64,000 nucleotides of DNA from an uncultured Alphaproteobacteria bacterium (GCA_944391445.1 CALXTL010000003.1:1-64000), one strand, 5' to 3'. Shown: positions 35,535 through 43,774, numbered from the stretch's first letter. The notes: generated by a model from the sequence alone, not told the origin. Made by a program: numbers and translations.

Positions 35535-35960
35535 CTATGCTTCATCATCATAGGTTTTTTCCATTCTTTCGTGCCTTTCCTGCGCTTCAATCGACAACGT
35601 AGCCACCGGACGCACCTCCAACCGTTCAATACCGATCGGATCGCCGGTTTCTTCACAATAGCCGTAAACGCCGTCTTCAATTCTTTTCAAAGCTTCATCA
35701 ATTTTAGAAATCAATTTACGGGCACGATCACGGGTCCGTAATTCAAGCGCTTTATCGGATTCCAGAGAAGCACGATCAATTTCGTCCGGTTGGTTCAACC
35801 CGCCCTGACGCAGATCTTCCAACGTATCCTTAGACTGACCGAGCAATGACTTTTTCCATTCCAAAAGCTTTTGACGGAAATATTCCAACTGCATGTCGTT
35901 CATATATTCTTCATCAGCCGAAGGCTTATAGTCCGGAGGGAGAATAACCGAGCTTTCCAT
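35535..35960 (-). CDS. dksA: DksA-type RNA polymerase regulator
   Basis: A 141-residue DksA/TraR protein. The coiled-coil part has YFRQKLLEWKKSLL and the tip region EIDRASLESDKALELR (DxxDxA-type). The zinc-finger part, YGYCEETGDPIG, keeps only one of four cysteines; the others are Thr, Val and Ser. The factor enters the RNA polymerase secondary channel and works with ppGpp. The loss of zinc ligands resembles other alphaproteobacterial copies but is more complete here. Confidence 0.9.
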   Translation of the reverse strand: MESSVILPPDYKPSADEEYMNDMQLEYFRQKLLEWKKSLLGQSKDTLEDLRQGGLNQPDEIDRASLESDKALELRTRDRARKLISKIDEALKRIEDGVYGYCEETGDPIGIERLEVRPVATLSIEAQERHERMEKTYDDEA

Positions 35961-36064
35961 TTTTTAACTCCTAAAGATATCCTAAAACAAATTTTTCATA
36001 TATTAAAAATAAAGATATAAAATTCAGTTAAACAAAGCAACTTTTTTCCGTCTGTTATCACCTT

Positions 36065-36487
36065 TTATTTAGTCAGTTTGGCCAGTTCAACTTCAACTCT
36101 GAGTTCGATTTCTGCCATAAGTTCCTGTAACCGCTCGTCGGTAGAGGAAAGTTGATTATCTTTCACCATGCGTGAAATATTGATCAACTCATCCTTAGAA
36201 ATATAACCAATCAGCAATCCATCCCGGATTTCTTCGAGTTTTTCCAACAGCGTCTGTCCGCGTTTTACCAGTTTTTTCCTGATTTCGCGTTCTTCTTCGC
36301 CATTGACCATCTGCGTTGCAAAAATAGCGTCTGTCACTGAAATACCCGAAGCAGACCCGACCGGTCGCGGCGAATTTTTCATTGTTTCGTTCAAATAAGC
36401 CGAAAAACTTTCGCCGCCGCTGGTTTTCTTTGCCGCTTTGCTCTGATTGAGCTCATTGGCTTTGTTAACGTCATTTACCTTAAACAA
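36065..36487 (-). CDS. fliX: FliX-like flagellar assembly regulator
   Basis: A 140-residue protein. The C-terminal half matches FliX: RGQTLLEKLEEIRDGLLIG, then ISKDELINISRMVKD, and the end ELMAEIELRVEVELAKL. FliX couples flagellar basal-body assembly to FlbD in Caulobacter. The N-terminal half is poorly conserved, as usual. No other flagellar gene is in the window; it precedes a pilin-like gene on the same strand in reverse order, so its present job is uncertain. Confidence 0.65.
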   Translation of the reverse strand: MFKVNDVNKANELNQSKAAKKTSGGESFSAYLNETMKNSPRPVGSASGISVTDAIFATQMVNGEEEREIRKKLVKRGQTLLEKLEEIRDGLLIGYISKDELINISRMVKDNQLSSTDERLQELMAEIELRVEVELAKLTK

Positions 36488-36496
36488 AATCTTCCC

Positions 36497-37081
36497 CTAT
36501 CTGAATGTCCAGATCATTGTATTGTTACCGCTTTTGCAGGCATTCATCAGTACATTTGTTTTAACTGGCAGAGCCTTGTCATCGCCTTTTTCGACGCCGC
36601 TGGTCCGCGTCGGCAAAACAAACGGCTCGTCGGCATTAATCTGCAGCTCGACCAAATCCGAACTTTGCGACATCGTCCAGTTAATCTGCCCGATGACAAA
36701 ACAGGTTTTCTGCGGCACATCGTCAAACTGCACCGTAAAATAAGCAGCATGTTCGTCATTCTCGTTTTTATATTTTGGCAAAATAGTCACTTTTCCGCCC
36801 AGGCGATGATGAATTTCATCATTGGCAATCATCTGATTCGGCAAAAGCTTTTCTCTTTTCCAATCTTCAATATCCGTCGGAATATCATCATAAAAACCAA
36901 AAACCCGAAACCGTGCCGCAATATTTTTCTGAATTTCAATCAGTTCGTTTGACACCATGTTTTGCTTAAACATCGTAAACAAGCTGTTCATCAGATTAAT
37001 GCCGGAAACCGCCAAAATAGCAATAATTGAAAGCACCATCAGCGCTTCCATCATTGTTCCGCCTGTCTGAGCAGATCTCAT
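36497..37081 (-). CDS. Type IV pilin-like protein
   Basis: A 194-residue protein. The N terminus SAQTGGTMMEALMVLSIIA is a prepilin signal: a Gly at -1, then a glutamate at about +5, and a hydrophobic helix (about 10-30). The globular part contains two cysteines far apart (about residues 142 and 182) that could form the disulfide of a pilin D-region. The prepilin peptidase at 1861 is a candidate processing enzyme. It lies 9 nt from fliX on the same strand. Confidence 0.7.
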   Translation of the reverse strand: MRSAQTGGTMMEALMVLSIIAILAVSGINLMNSLFTMFKQNMVSNELIEIQKNIAARFRVFGFYDDIPTDIEDWKREKLLPNQMIANDEIHHRLGGKVTILPKYKNENDEHAAYFTVQFDDVPQKTCFVIGQINWTMSQSSDLVELQINADEPFVLPTRTSGVEKGDDKALPVKTNVLMNACKSGNNTMIWTFR

Positions 37082-37159
37082 TTTTCTTAAAATCCCCTGT
37101 TTTTAATCAGGATAACATTAAAAAAAACACTAAACAACAATTTTGTAATATATTTTTAC

Positions 37160-37187
37160 TTCACTTTTTTTTAAGATGTTGTATAGT
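37160..37187 (+). promoter_or_regulatory. Promoter of the outer-membrane barrel gene
   Basis: TTCACT, a 16-bp spacer and TATAGT. The expected start point is about 37194, six bases before a perfect hairpin. Confidence 0.5.
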
Positions 37188-37199
37188 ACATTTCGTTAT

Positions 37200-37219
37200 A
37201 GACAGATGGTTATCTGTCT
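37200..37219 (+). promoter_or_regulatory. 5'-terminal hairpin of the barrel mRNA
   Basis: AGACAGAT and ATCTGTCT form a perfect 8-bp stem with a 4-nt loop, next to the predicted transcript start. Such hairpins stabilise mRNAs of abundant outer-membrane proteins, as with ompA. Confidence 0.45.
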
Positions 37220-37253
37220 AGGTGACTTTTTTAACTTTATAAAGGATATTCTC

Positions 37254-37787
37254 ATGAATAAAACTTTAGCTCTTATGGCTGCGGCTTCCGTTGTAGCTTT
37301 TGCTGCATCTGCCAATGCTGCCGAATTCACCCCTTATGTTGCTGCTGATTATACCTATACCGATGGACACTTCGCCGAAGTCCATGGCGGTAAAATCGCT
37401 CTTGGTACCGAATATAACAAATATTTCGGTACTGAAGTTTTCTATCAGCGCACTGCTTCTGATCGTGTTCACGATGAAGGTAAAACCGACGAATATTCTC
37501 TCCAGTCCTATGGTTTGGATGCTTATGGCTACCTGCCCCTTGGCTGCGATCAAAAAGTTTCCCTGATTGGTACAGCTGGTATTGCTGACATTGATGTCAA
37601 ATACACCAATGCTGGTGAATCCCGCAAAACCGAAAACGGCCTTGGCTATCGTCTGGGTGCCGGTGTTGAATACGATGTCAGCGAGAACGTTGCTGTAAGA
37701 GCACTGTATCGTTACACCTTTGCCGACAAGCTCGGCGGTATTGACCACCTGGATGAATACTCCCTTGGTGTAAAATACAGCTTCTAA
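37254..37787 (+). CDS. Outer-membrane beta-barrel protein (OmpA/OmpW-like, small)
   Basis: A 177-residue secreted protein. The signal peptide is residues 1-22, cleaved after ASANA. Alternating hydrophobic strands follow (about eight), ending with the aromatic LGVKYSF, the typical outer-membrane C terminus ending in Phe. The start is the ATG at 37254 with AAGGATA upstream. It resembles small porin-like proteins of the OMP_b-brl family. Single gene with its own promoter and terminator. Function is structural or transport; unknown. Confidence 0.8.
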   Translation: MNKTLALMAAASVVAFAASANAAEFTPYVAADYTYTDGHFAEVHGGKIALGTEYNKYFGTEVFYQRTASDRVHDEGKTDEYSLQSYGLDAYGYLPLGCDQKVSLIGTAGIADIDVKYTNAGESRKTENGLGYRLGAGVEYDVSENVAVRALYRYTFADKLGGIDHLDEYSLGVKYSF

Positions 37788-37808
37788 TCTGTAAAATACG
37801 GATTTTTC

Positions 37809-37841
37809 AAAAGGAAGAGTTAAGTAACTCTTCCTTTTTTT
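37809..37841 (+). terminator. Terminator of the barrel gene
   Basis: AAAAGGAAGAGTT pairs with AACTCTTCCTTTT and ends in a T run. Confidence 0.9.
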
Positions 37842-37899
37842 ATCGCAATCTGATACAAAAAGGCTATATTATAACCAAACATACGCAAAGGATTTTTCA

Positions 37900-38388
37900 A
37901 TGAAAAGCTTTATATTTTTGTTTTTGGCTGGATTCGTTTTAAGCAGCTGCTCTGATCAAAACGCGCCTCAAAAAACAACCGGTCAACAAACCGAAACCCC
38001 GGCACCAACCGCAAATATTGATAAAGAAACCATCTTTGCCTTTGAGCTCAATACGCTCAAACCGGGCTGCGACAGCCAAAGCGGCATTGTCTGTGCCATA
38101 AATGACGCCGTTAAATGCACGATAAATCCTCATTTTTCCGACTGCGCCGCTAACAAAGACTATATGCCTTCTTTTATTTTTATGGAAGATGAGAGCCTCA
38201 AACGCCCGACTAAACAATCTTATCAGATAAGCAAATTAAAACCTCTGCCAGACGGCACCATCGAAGTTTATACACAAAGTCATTGTAATGGCAATTGGTT
38301 TGGCCTTTGCAACGGCAATATTATCTTTGTAATGGAAAATAAAAACGGCCGCTGGGGTGTCAAAGATCTCTACGCTTTGGCAAATTAA
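37900..38388 (+). CDS. Putative lipoprotein
   Basis: A 162-residue protein with a lipoprotein signal (hydrophobic 3-14 and lipobox VLSSC, Cys at residue 17). A Gln/Thr/Pro-rich linker follows, then a domain with several cysteines (CDSQSGIVC, CTINPHFSDC, HCNG, LCNG), which suggests disulfides in the periplasm. The AAAGGA ribosome site is present. Family not recognised. Its stop overlaps the convergent stop by 4 nt (TTAA). Confidence 0.6.
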   Translation: MKSFIFLFLAGFVLSSCSDQNAPQKTTGQQTETPAPTANIDKETIFAFELNTLKPGCDSQSGIVCAINDAVKCTINPHFSDCAANKDYMPSFIFMEDESLKRPTKQSYQISKLKPLPDGTIEVYTQSHCNGNWFGLCNGNIIFVMENKNGRWGVKDLYALAN

Positions 38389-38900
38389 CCGTTTTCTTCA
38401 AGTGTTTTCTCAACCGCCTTCTCAAACCGGATTTTAACTTCTGAGTCTGCAGAAGGCGCTTTTTTTACTTTGAAAACATCCTCTGAGTTCATCTCGCGCA
38501 AGGCAGCGTCAAGCGCCGAATTAGCCGGAATATCGCCATCGTCCGTTATATTTTCCAAATCCTGATGATACGCGTCATATTTCTGCCGATAAGCCGGCTC
38601 GATGTTTGTTTCTGCATGAACCCCATGTTTCACAGACAACTCATTATCGTTTTTTCCCTCTTGATTTGCTTCTCTGCCAGCAACAGACTCTTTTTCGGAA
38701 GATTTTCTGGTTGTCGGATCAGTGATATTTTTGCCGTTCAAATAAACCGGCGGCAATTTTTCTTGTTGAAAAAATTTATCTTCTTCCGGAATAAAAAAAT
38801 CCGGCTCAAGCATTTTACGCACATATCGGCCCTCCTCAGCTCGAACACCTGCTGAAACAAAGACTAAAGCACCAAAAACCAAAACAAAAAACCTGTTCAT
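38385..38900 (-). CDS. Secreted protein of unknown function
   Basis: A 171-residue protein with a signal peptide (residues 1-21, cut after GVRA). The rest is hydrophilic, rich in Glu, Lys and Asp, with no cysteine and no recognised domain. The ATG at 38900 is preferred because GGAAAG lies upstream; an extension to a TTG 18 nt earlier is unlikely. It converges on the lipoprotein gene and is divergent from the metallopeptidase-like gene. Confidence 0.55.
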   Translation of the reverse strand: MNRFFVLVFGALVFVSAGVRAEEGRYVRKMLEPDFFIPEEDKFFQQEKLPPVYLNGKNITDPTTRKSSEKESVAGREANQEGKNDNELSVKHGVHAETNIEPAYRQKYDAYHQDLENITDDGDIPANSALDAALREMNSEDVFKVKKAPSADSEVKIRFEKAVEKTLEENG

Positions 38901-38952
38901 CTCTTTTCTTTCCGTCAACCATAATTTAACATTTTTCTGCGATTATTTTATC

Positions 38953-39615
38953 ATGAAAAAACTTTTTTTTATATTAATATTGTCGTTGTTTTATGTTCCG
39001 GAAAAGATTTTGGCCGCAGATTGTACCGATAACTATGTTCCGCCGCATATCGAAATTTTTTCCTCTTATGGAAAACTTCAATACGACACATCCAAAAACA
39101 TTGTGCAATTAACTGAAATTGCAAAAAAATATGGTTTATCTGAACAAGGGCTGTTTGCATCGGGTCTGTCTACAGTAGACATCTCAACCGATATATCCGT
39201 CAACACTCTGGGCAAACCCACCGATGATAAAAAAATTTGCGTCTACCCAACATCAATCCGTTTATTTATAGGCTTTGCCAATCCTCTGATTTATATTTCA
39301 GATACCATCAAACCGCACAGCTGCGAATATAAAGTTGTTTTGCGTCACGAACAAACACACCAATACATCAACAAAGAAATGCTGGATTATTTTTTACCAT
39401 TGTTCAGCGAAGCTTTCATACGCATTGTTCGCTCAACACCGCCCGTACTGATAAATAATATTAATGAAGTCAACGCTGCTTCTCAGATTTTGACAGAGGA
39501 ATATAATCGCAAACTTCAGCCTTTGATTGAATTTTTCAAAAAAGAAATGATTGCTGAACAACAGCGTCTTGATAACGCTGATAATTATTCATATGAAAAA
39601 AAACTTTGTCCTTAA
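38953..39615 (+). CDS. Secreted protein with an HEXXH zinc-peptidase motif
   Basis: A 220-residue protein with a signal peptide (about residues 1-21, cut before DCTDN). A zinc-peptidase motif RHEQTHQYIN (HEQTH, about residue 135) sits in a helix, followed by a downstream helix with a glutamate (FSEAFIR) that could be the third ligand. Four cysteines suggest disulfides. It may belong to the DUF922-like group of exported metallopeptidases; I am not sure. The stop overlaps the convergent stop of the HAD gene by 4 nt. Confidence 0.55.
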   Translation: MKKLFFILILSLFYVPEKILAADCTDNYVPPHIEIFSSYGKLQYDTSKNIVQLTEIAKKYGLSEQGLFASGLSTVDISTDISVNTLGKPTDDKKICVYPTSIRLFIGFANPLIYISDTIKPHSCEYKVVLRHEQTHQYINKEMLDYFLPLFSEAFIRIVRSTPPVLINNINEVNAASQILTEEYNRKLQPLIEFFKKEMIAEQQRLDNADNYSYEKKLCP

Positions 39616-40280
39616 GCCGCTTTGGAGGTAATTTCATCCAAAAAACTCAACAGACCTTTATAAGCATAATCAATATATGTTTTATCTTTGGCTGAGTTGT
39701 TTCGATAATATATTCGCACTGTTGTCATGCCGGCTTCTTTAGCATATTCAAGGTTTGAATAACTGTCATCGACAAATACGCAATCATGTGGATCAACCCC
39801 GATTTTAGCGCAATATTTCAGATAAACATCAGCACTCTCATTTTTTTTATACACGCCAAAATCTTCAACCGAGTAATAACGATTTTTAAAATATTCGTAT
39901 ATCCCCAAATGTTTCAAAATTTTCTCTGAAGCATAACGATCGCTGGCAGTAAAAATATACTGCTCAGCCGGAACCTTCATTAATTTTTCAAGCAAATTAT
40001 CATAAGGTATAATTTTTTCGACCGGCTTAATTTTATGATAAGCAATAAACAAATCCCGCGGATTAACACCATATTCGCGATAAAAAATCTCGCCGCCGTC
40101 ACGATAAATCCTAAAAGATTCCGTTACTTTGGCTTTAGCCGTTTCAAAATCAAGCGGCACCTTCAAATCTTCAACCAAGGCTTTGGCCATTGCCGCATCC
40201 AATAAATCGGCAAATTCCTCGGTTTTATTATACAATGTATCGTCTAAATCCCAAATAATGATATGCTTACCGAAAATCAC
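39612..40280 (-). CDS. HAD-family hydrolase (pyrimidine 5'-nucleotidase-like)
   Basis: A 222-residue HAD phosphatase. The nucleophile motif is IIIWDLDDTLYNK (D11), motif II is FTASD and motif IV is CVFVDDSYSNLEYAKEAG. The all-helical cap after motif I and the general layout match the SDT1/YjjG type of pyrimidine 5'-nucleotidase. It acts in the cytoplasm on a small phosphorylated substrate that cannot be named. Confidence 0.75.
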   Translation of the reverse strand: MIFGKHIIIWDLDDTLYNKTEEFADLLDAAMAKALVEDLKVPLDFETAKAKVTESFRIYRDGGEIFYREYGVNPRDLFIAYHKIKPVEKIIPYDNLLEKLMKVPAEQYIFTASDRYASEKILKHLGIYEYFKNRYYSVEDFGVYKKNESADVYLKYCAKIGVDPHDCVFVDDSYSNLEYAKEAGMTTVRIYYRNNSAKDKTYIDYAYKGLLSFLDEITSKAA

Positions 40281-40357
40281 TTTCGTTTATTCCTTTATCA
40301 TCAAAAAATTCCAAACTTAAATAGTATTAACCAAATAGATATTTTGTCAATCAAAAC

Positions 40358-40385
40358 TTGAAAAAGCCCCTTTCCGGCATAAATA
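40358..40385 (+). promoter_or_regulatory. Possible promoter of the small exported protein gene
   Basis: TTGAAA, a 16-bp spacer and TAAATA lie just before the AAAGGAG ribosome site of the gene at 40405. Confidence 0.35.
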
Positions 40386-40404
40386 GCCATAAAGGAGAAA
40401 ATAA

Positions 40405-40644
40405 ATGAAAATTTTGCTTTTTGTTCTTTTTCTGATGACCGTCACCACCGCTGCAGATGCCTATGAAGAAAAAAAAGTCATTGTCGGTAATCCCGGATCA
40501 AAAAACACTGTTCAGATAAATCGTTTTTATGTCATCGGCAATACTAACCCGCAAAACAAAAGCAAAATCATTATTCAGCCGCTGCCGCTGGAAAAAACTT
40601 TTCCCGAAGAACGCGGCGAATTCAAAGAATATGAAGAAGAATAA
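40405..40644 (+). CDS. Small exported protein of unknown function
   Basis: A 79-residue protein with a signal peptide (about residues 1-19, cut after ADA). The mature part is short, charged and ends in EYEEE. AAAGGAG lies 10 nt before the ATG. Convergent to dnaQ, with an 8-nt gap. No family recognised. Confidence 0.55.
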   Translation: MKILLFVLFLMTVTTAADAYEEKKVIVGNPGSKNTVQINRFYVIGNTNPQNKSKIIIQPLPLEKTFPEERGEFKEYEEE

Positions 40645-40652
40645 CCTTCTTT

Positions 40653-41336
40653 TCAAACATTCCATAACGCATCTTTAATTTTTGCCGCCAAAAATTCCTG
40701 ATGCTTTCTTTCTTCTTCATCACTGACAGCAAAAACTCTAGGTTCGCGATATTTCTTTTGCTCACTGCCATTTGTGGAAGTTTGTTTTTGCTCCTTTTTT
40801 GCTTCCTGCAGAAAACTGGGTTCTTTTCCGCCCAAAAGTTCCAAATAAACTTCCGATAACAATTGAGCATCAAGCAAAGCTCCGTGAAAAGTACGGCTGC
40901 TGTTGTCAATACCATATCTTTTGCATAAAGCATCCAAAGAACAGCGCGCACCGGGAAAAAGCATTCGGGCAATTTCCAGCGTATCAACAAATCTTTCTCG
41001 GGCAATTTCAGGTAACCCGATTTGTTTGAGCTCATAATTAACAAAATTCATATCAAAAGAAGCATTATGTGCAACCAGTGTTGCATCACCAACAAACTCA
41101 AGCCAATCTTTGGCAATCTTGTCAAAAGTCGGATAATCTTTCAAAAATTCATAAGTTAACCCGTGAACCCTCACAACTTCTTCAGGAACTTCTTTTTCCG
41201 GATTGATATATTGATGATAAGTCACCCCTGTCGGCACATGATTAATCAGCTCAACCGCCCCGATTTCGACCAGCCTTTCGCCTTTTTCATAGTCAAATCC
41301 TGTTGTTTCCGTATCAAAAACAATTTCTCTGGTCAT
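40653..41336 (-). CDS. dnaQ: DNA polymerase III epsilon subunit (3'-5' exonuclease)
   Basis: A 227-residue proofreading subunit. ExoI is VFDTETTGFD (D7, E9), ExoII is LVAHNASFDMNFV and ExoIII is HGALLDAQLLSEVY. The C-terminal tail is the polymerase-binding part. It overlaps coaE by 23 nt and is co-transcribed with it. coaE-dnaQ next to the origin is a common alphaproteobacterial layout. Confidence 0.95.
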   Translation of the reverse strand: MTREIVFDTETTGFDYEKGERLVEIGAVELINHVPTGVTYHQYINPEKEVPEEVVRVHGLTYEFLKDYPTFDKIAKDWLEFVGDATLVAHNASFDMNFVNYELKQIGLPEIARERFVDTLEIARMLFPGARCSLDALCKRYGIDNSSRTFHGALLDAQLLSEVYLELLGGKEPSFLQEAKKEQKQTSTNGSEQKKYREPRVFAVSDEEERKHQEFLAAKIKDALWNV

Positions 41337-41919
41337 AACTGTTTTCCAATCCTCTTATAATATCAATGAGCTCAGCCTTCAGCAAATTTAAAACCTTATC
41401 CGTATCAACAACCACATCGGCCAGCTTTATTTTATCACTGTTTTTCATTTGCACATTATTAATCTTATCAAAATCTTCTGCCGATACATTATCTCGTTTC
41501 ATTACCCTTTGTTTCTGAATTTCATAGTCAACATCGGCCACCAGAATAAAATCACAATATTTATCCCATCCCATTTCAAACAAAAGCGCTGCATCCACAA
41601 AGAGCAAACCGGAGCGGCGCGCATTATCGCGAATAACCTTTTTCAGCATTTCCTTCAAAAAAGGATGAATCAGACTTTCCAACTGCTTCAATTTGCTGTT
41701 ATCGGAAAACACAACTTGACGAAGCAGTCTTTTGTCAGCCTCGCCGTTTTTAACACTTCCCGGAAAAACACCGGCCAGCACTTGCAAAAATGATTTATTG
41801 TTATATATCTTTCTAACCCAACCATCTGCATCAAAAACAGCATATCCGAGTTTGTTGACAATTCTGGCAATTGTCGTTTTGCCGCAGCCGATTGACCCCG
41901 TAATCCCGATAAGTTTCAT
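41314..41919 (-). CDS. coaE: Dephospho-CoA kinase
   Basis: A 201-residue P-loop kinase that phosphorylates the 3'-OH of dephospho-CoA, the last step of CoA synthesis. The Walker A is GITGSIGCGKTTIARI, and the DxD-type motif FDADGWVRKIY follows. It is the first gene on the left of the candidate origin; the next gene to the right, rho, is divergent. Confidence 0.94.
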   Translation of the reverse strand: MKLIGITGSIGCGKTTIARIVNKLGYAVFDADGWVRKIYNNKSFLQVLAGVFPGSVKNGEADKRLLRQVVFSDNSKLKQLESLIHPFLKEMLKKVIRDNARRSGLLFVDAALLFEMGWDKYCDFILVADVDYEIQKQRVMKRDNVSAEDFDKINNVQMKNSDKIKLADVVVDTDKVLNLLKAELIDIIRGLENSYDQRNCF

Positions 41920-41939
41920 AAAACATTCCTTTTTTTCAA

Positions 41940-42316
41940 AAGGTTATGCCAGTTATCAACAGAACATTAACTTTCTGTGCATAAAAACAACCTTTTCTCA
42001 ATTTATATTATTTTATCACCGCAAAGTAAAATTTAATCTTTGTATTTACACACAGGCTAAAATTTAATCCCAAATATGTGCATAAAAAATCTTATACACA
42101 TAAACAAAAGATTCAACTTGTTCAGAGTCCCTGATTGAAAAAACAAAAGATTAATTTTTGGTAAAAAAAATATTCATCGCTTTATTAACAAGTTCTTAAC
42201 TTTTGGATAACAGATGCAAAAAAAAGATATCAACAACAATCACAGGGATATACAAACAACAAAAACATTTTTTAAATATTTAAGATGATCAGCAAGGCTG
42301 TTCATAAATTTACCCT
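41940..42316. other. Candidate chromosomal replication origin (oriC)
   Basis: An AT-rich gap of about 480 bp between divergent coaE and rho. DnaA-box-like 9-mers with one mismatch to TTATCCACA: TTATCAACA (41953-41961), TTATGCACA on the minus strand (41976-41984 and 42077-42085), TTATACACA (42092-42100) and TTATCCAAA on the minus strand (42202-42210). TTATTAACA (42182) has two. An exact TTAA-N7-TTAA CtrA-type site is at 42185-42199. A/T-only stretches at 42140-42180 and 42245-42285 could unwind. Position beside rho, parAB and coaE-dnaQ matches known alphaproteobacterial origins. Confidence 0.65.
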
Positions 42317-42326
42317 GTGAAAAAAG

Positions 42327-42355
42327 TTGACATTCAAGCGAAAACTTCCTATAAA
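42327..42355 (+). promoter_or_regulatory. Promoter of rho
   Basis: A consensus TTGACA, a 17-bp spacer and TATAAA, 46 bp before the rho ATG. Confidence 0.75.
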
Positions 42356-42400
42356 AGCATTGTTAATTCCTATAATAATTCCCCACACACAAAGGTTTCC

Positions 42401-43654
42401 ATGAATTTAAAAGATTTAAAACAAAAATCTCCGACTGAGTTGCTGACTCAGGCTGAAGAGCTTGGCATTGAAGATGCTTCTTCAATGCGTGTGCAAGATC
42501 TTATGTTTGCTATACTTAAAAAAGTAGCAGGTGATGACCAAACTATCAGCGGCGAAGGAACAATTGAAGTTCTTCAGGATGGTTTTGGATTTTTAAGATC
42601 TGCTCAATCAAATTATTTAGCCGGTCCTGATGACATTTATGTTTCTCCAGCACAAGTAAAAAAATACGGTCTGCGTACGGGTGACACAGTTGAAGGAGAA
42701 ATCCGCGCGCCCAAAGAAAATGAACGTTATTTTGCTTTGGTAAAGGTTAATAAAATTAATTTTGAAGATCCTGAAAAATCAAAGCTTCGAGTCAATTTTG
42801 ACAATCTGACCCCGCTCTATCCCACAAAAAAACTCAATTTTGACATTATTTGCGGCGAAAAAGACTACACCACCCGGGTGATTGATCTGATATCCCCGCA
42901 AGGCAAAGGTCAGCGTGGTCTGATTGTGGCGCCGCCGCGTACTGGAAAAACAGTGATGCTGCAAAATATTGCTCATGCGATTGCCGCCAATCATCCCGAA
43001 TGTTATCTGATGGTATTGCTGATTGATGAACGTCCTGAAGAAGTGACCGACATGACTCGTTCTGTCAAAGGAGAAGTTATTTCTTCCACTTTTGACGAAC
43101 CGGCAACCCGCCACGTCCAAGTGGCAGAAATGGTAATTGAAAAAGCCAAGCGTCTGGTTGAAACCAAAAAAGACGTGGTCATTTTGCTCGATTCCATCAC
43201 GCGTCTTGGTCGTGCTTACAATACTGTAATTCCTTCTTCCGGAAAGGTCTTGACTGGCGGTGTCGATGCCAATGCTCTCCAAAGGCCGAAACGCCTGCTT
43301 GGTGCCGCACGTAATGTTGAAGAAGGCGGATCTTTGACAATCATCGCCACAGCTTTAATTGATACCGGTTCGCGCATGGATGAAGTTATTTTTGAAGAAT
43401 TCAAAGGAACCGGAAATTCGGAAATCATCCTTGATCGTAAATTAACCGACAAACGTCTGTTTCCCACCATTGACATCACGCGCTCCGGTACACGAAAAGA
43501 AGAACTTTTGGTTGATCGTGACCGTCTGTCTAAGATGTGGGTTTTGCGTCGGGTCCTGATGCAGATGGGGATGACCGATGGTATGGAATTCTTGCTTGAT
43601 AAACTCAAAAATTCTAAAGATAATGATGACTTTTTCAATACAATGAATTCTTAA
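42401..43654 (+). CDS. rho: Transcription termination factor Rho
   Basis: A 417-residue hexameric RNA helicase. The N-terminal Rho_N part starts [15 protein letters not shown], the RNA-binding domain has GFGFLRS, and the ATPase has Walker A APPRTGKT (about residue 177) with [13 protein letters not shown] downstream. The ATG at 42401 (AAAGG upstream) gives the normal family length; an upstream GTG at 42317 overlaps the promoter and is rejected. Confidence 0.97.
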   Translation: MNLKDLKQKSPTELLTQAEELGIEDASSMRVQDLMFAILKKVAGDDQTISGEGTIEVLQDGFGFLRSAQSNYLAGPDDIYVSPAQVKKYGLRTGDTVEGEIRAPKENERYFALVKVNKINFEDPEKSKLRVNFDNLTPLYPTKKLNFDIICGEKDYTTRVIDLISPQGKGQRGLIVAPPRTGKTVMLQNIAHAIAANHPECYLMVLLIDERPEEVTDMTRSVKGEVISSTFDEPATRHVQVAEMVIEKAKRLVETKKDVVILLDSITRLGRAYNTVIPSSGKVLTGGVDANALQRPKRLLGAARNVEEGGSLTIIATALIDTGSRMDEVIFEEFKGTGNSEIILDRKLTDKRLFPTIDITRSGTRKEELLVDRDRLSKMWVLRRVLMQMGMTDGMEFLLDKLKNSKDNDDFFNTMNS

Positions 43655-43663
43655 AAAAATATC

Positions 43664-43696
43664 AAAACCGATCTTTTGGATCGGTTTTTTTTTTTA
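43664..43696 (+). terminator. rho terminator
   Basis: ACCGATC pairs with GATCGGT over a short loop, followed by eleven T residues. Confidence 0.92.
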
Positions 43697-43713
43697 ACTT
43701 TTAAAATTTTTTA

Positions 43714-43743
43714 TTGACTTTGCCGCTTTAGTTTGAATATCAT
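43714..43743 (+). promoter_or_regulatory. Promoter of the leader/ATP-grasp module
   Basis: TTGACT, an 18-bp spacer and TATCAT, right after the rho terminator. Transcription would start near 43750, giving a leader of about 400 nt before the ATP-grasp gene. Confidence 0.5.
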
Positions 43744-43774
43744 AAACGGCAGTTGACTATGAAGAAAGACAATA

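Noticed and set aside
42317-42400. A 28-residue N-terminal extension of Rho from a GTG start
   Set aside because: The GTG lies upstream of the promoter -35 box, and the ATG at 42401 gives the usual length with a ribosome site.
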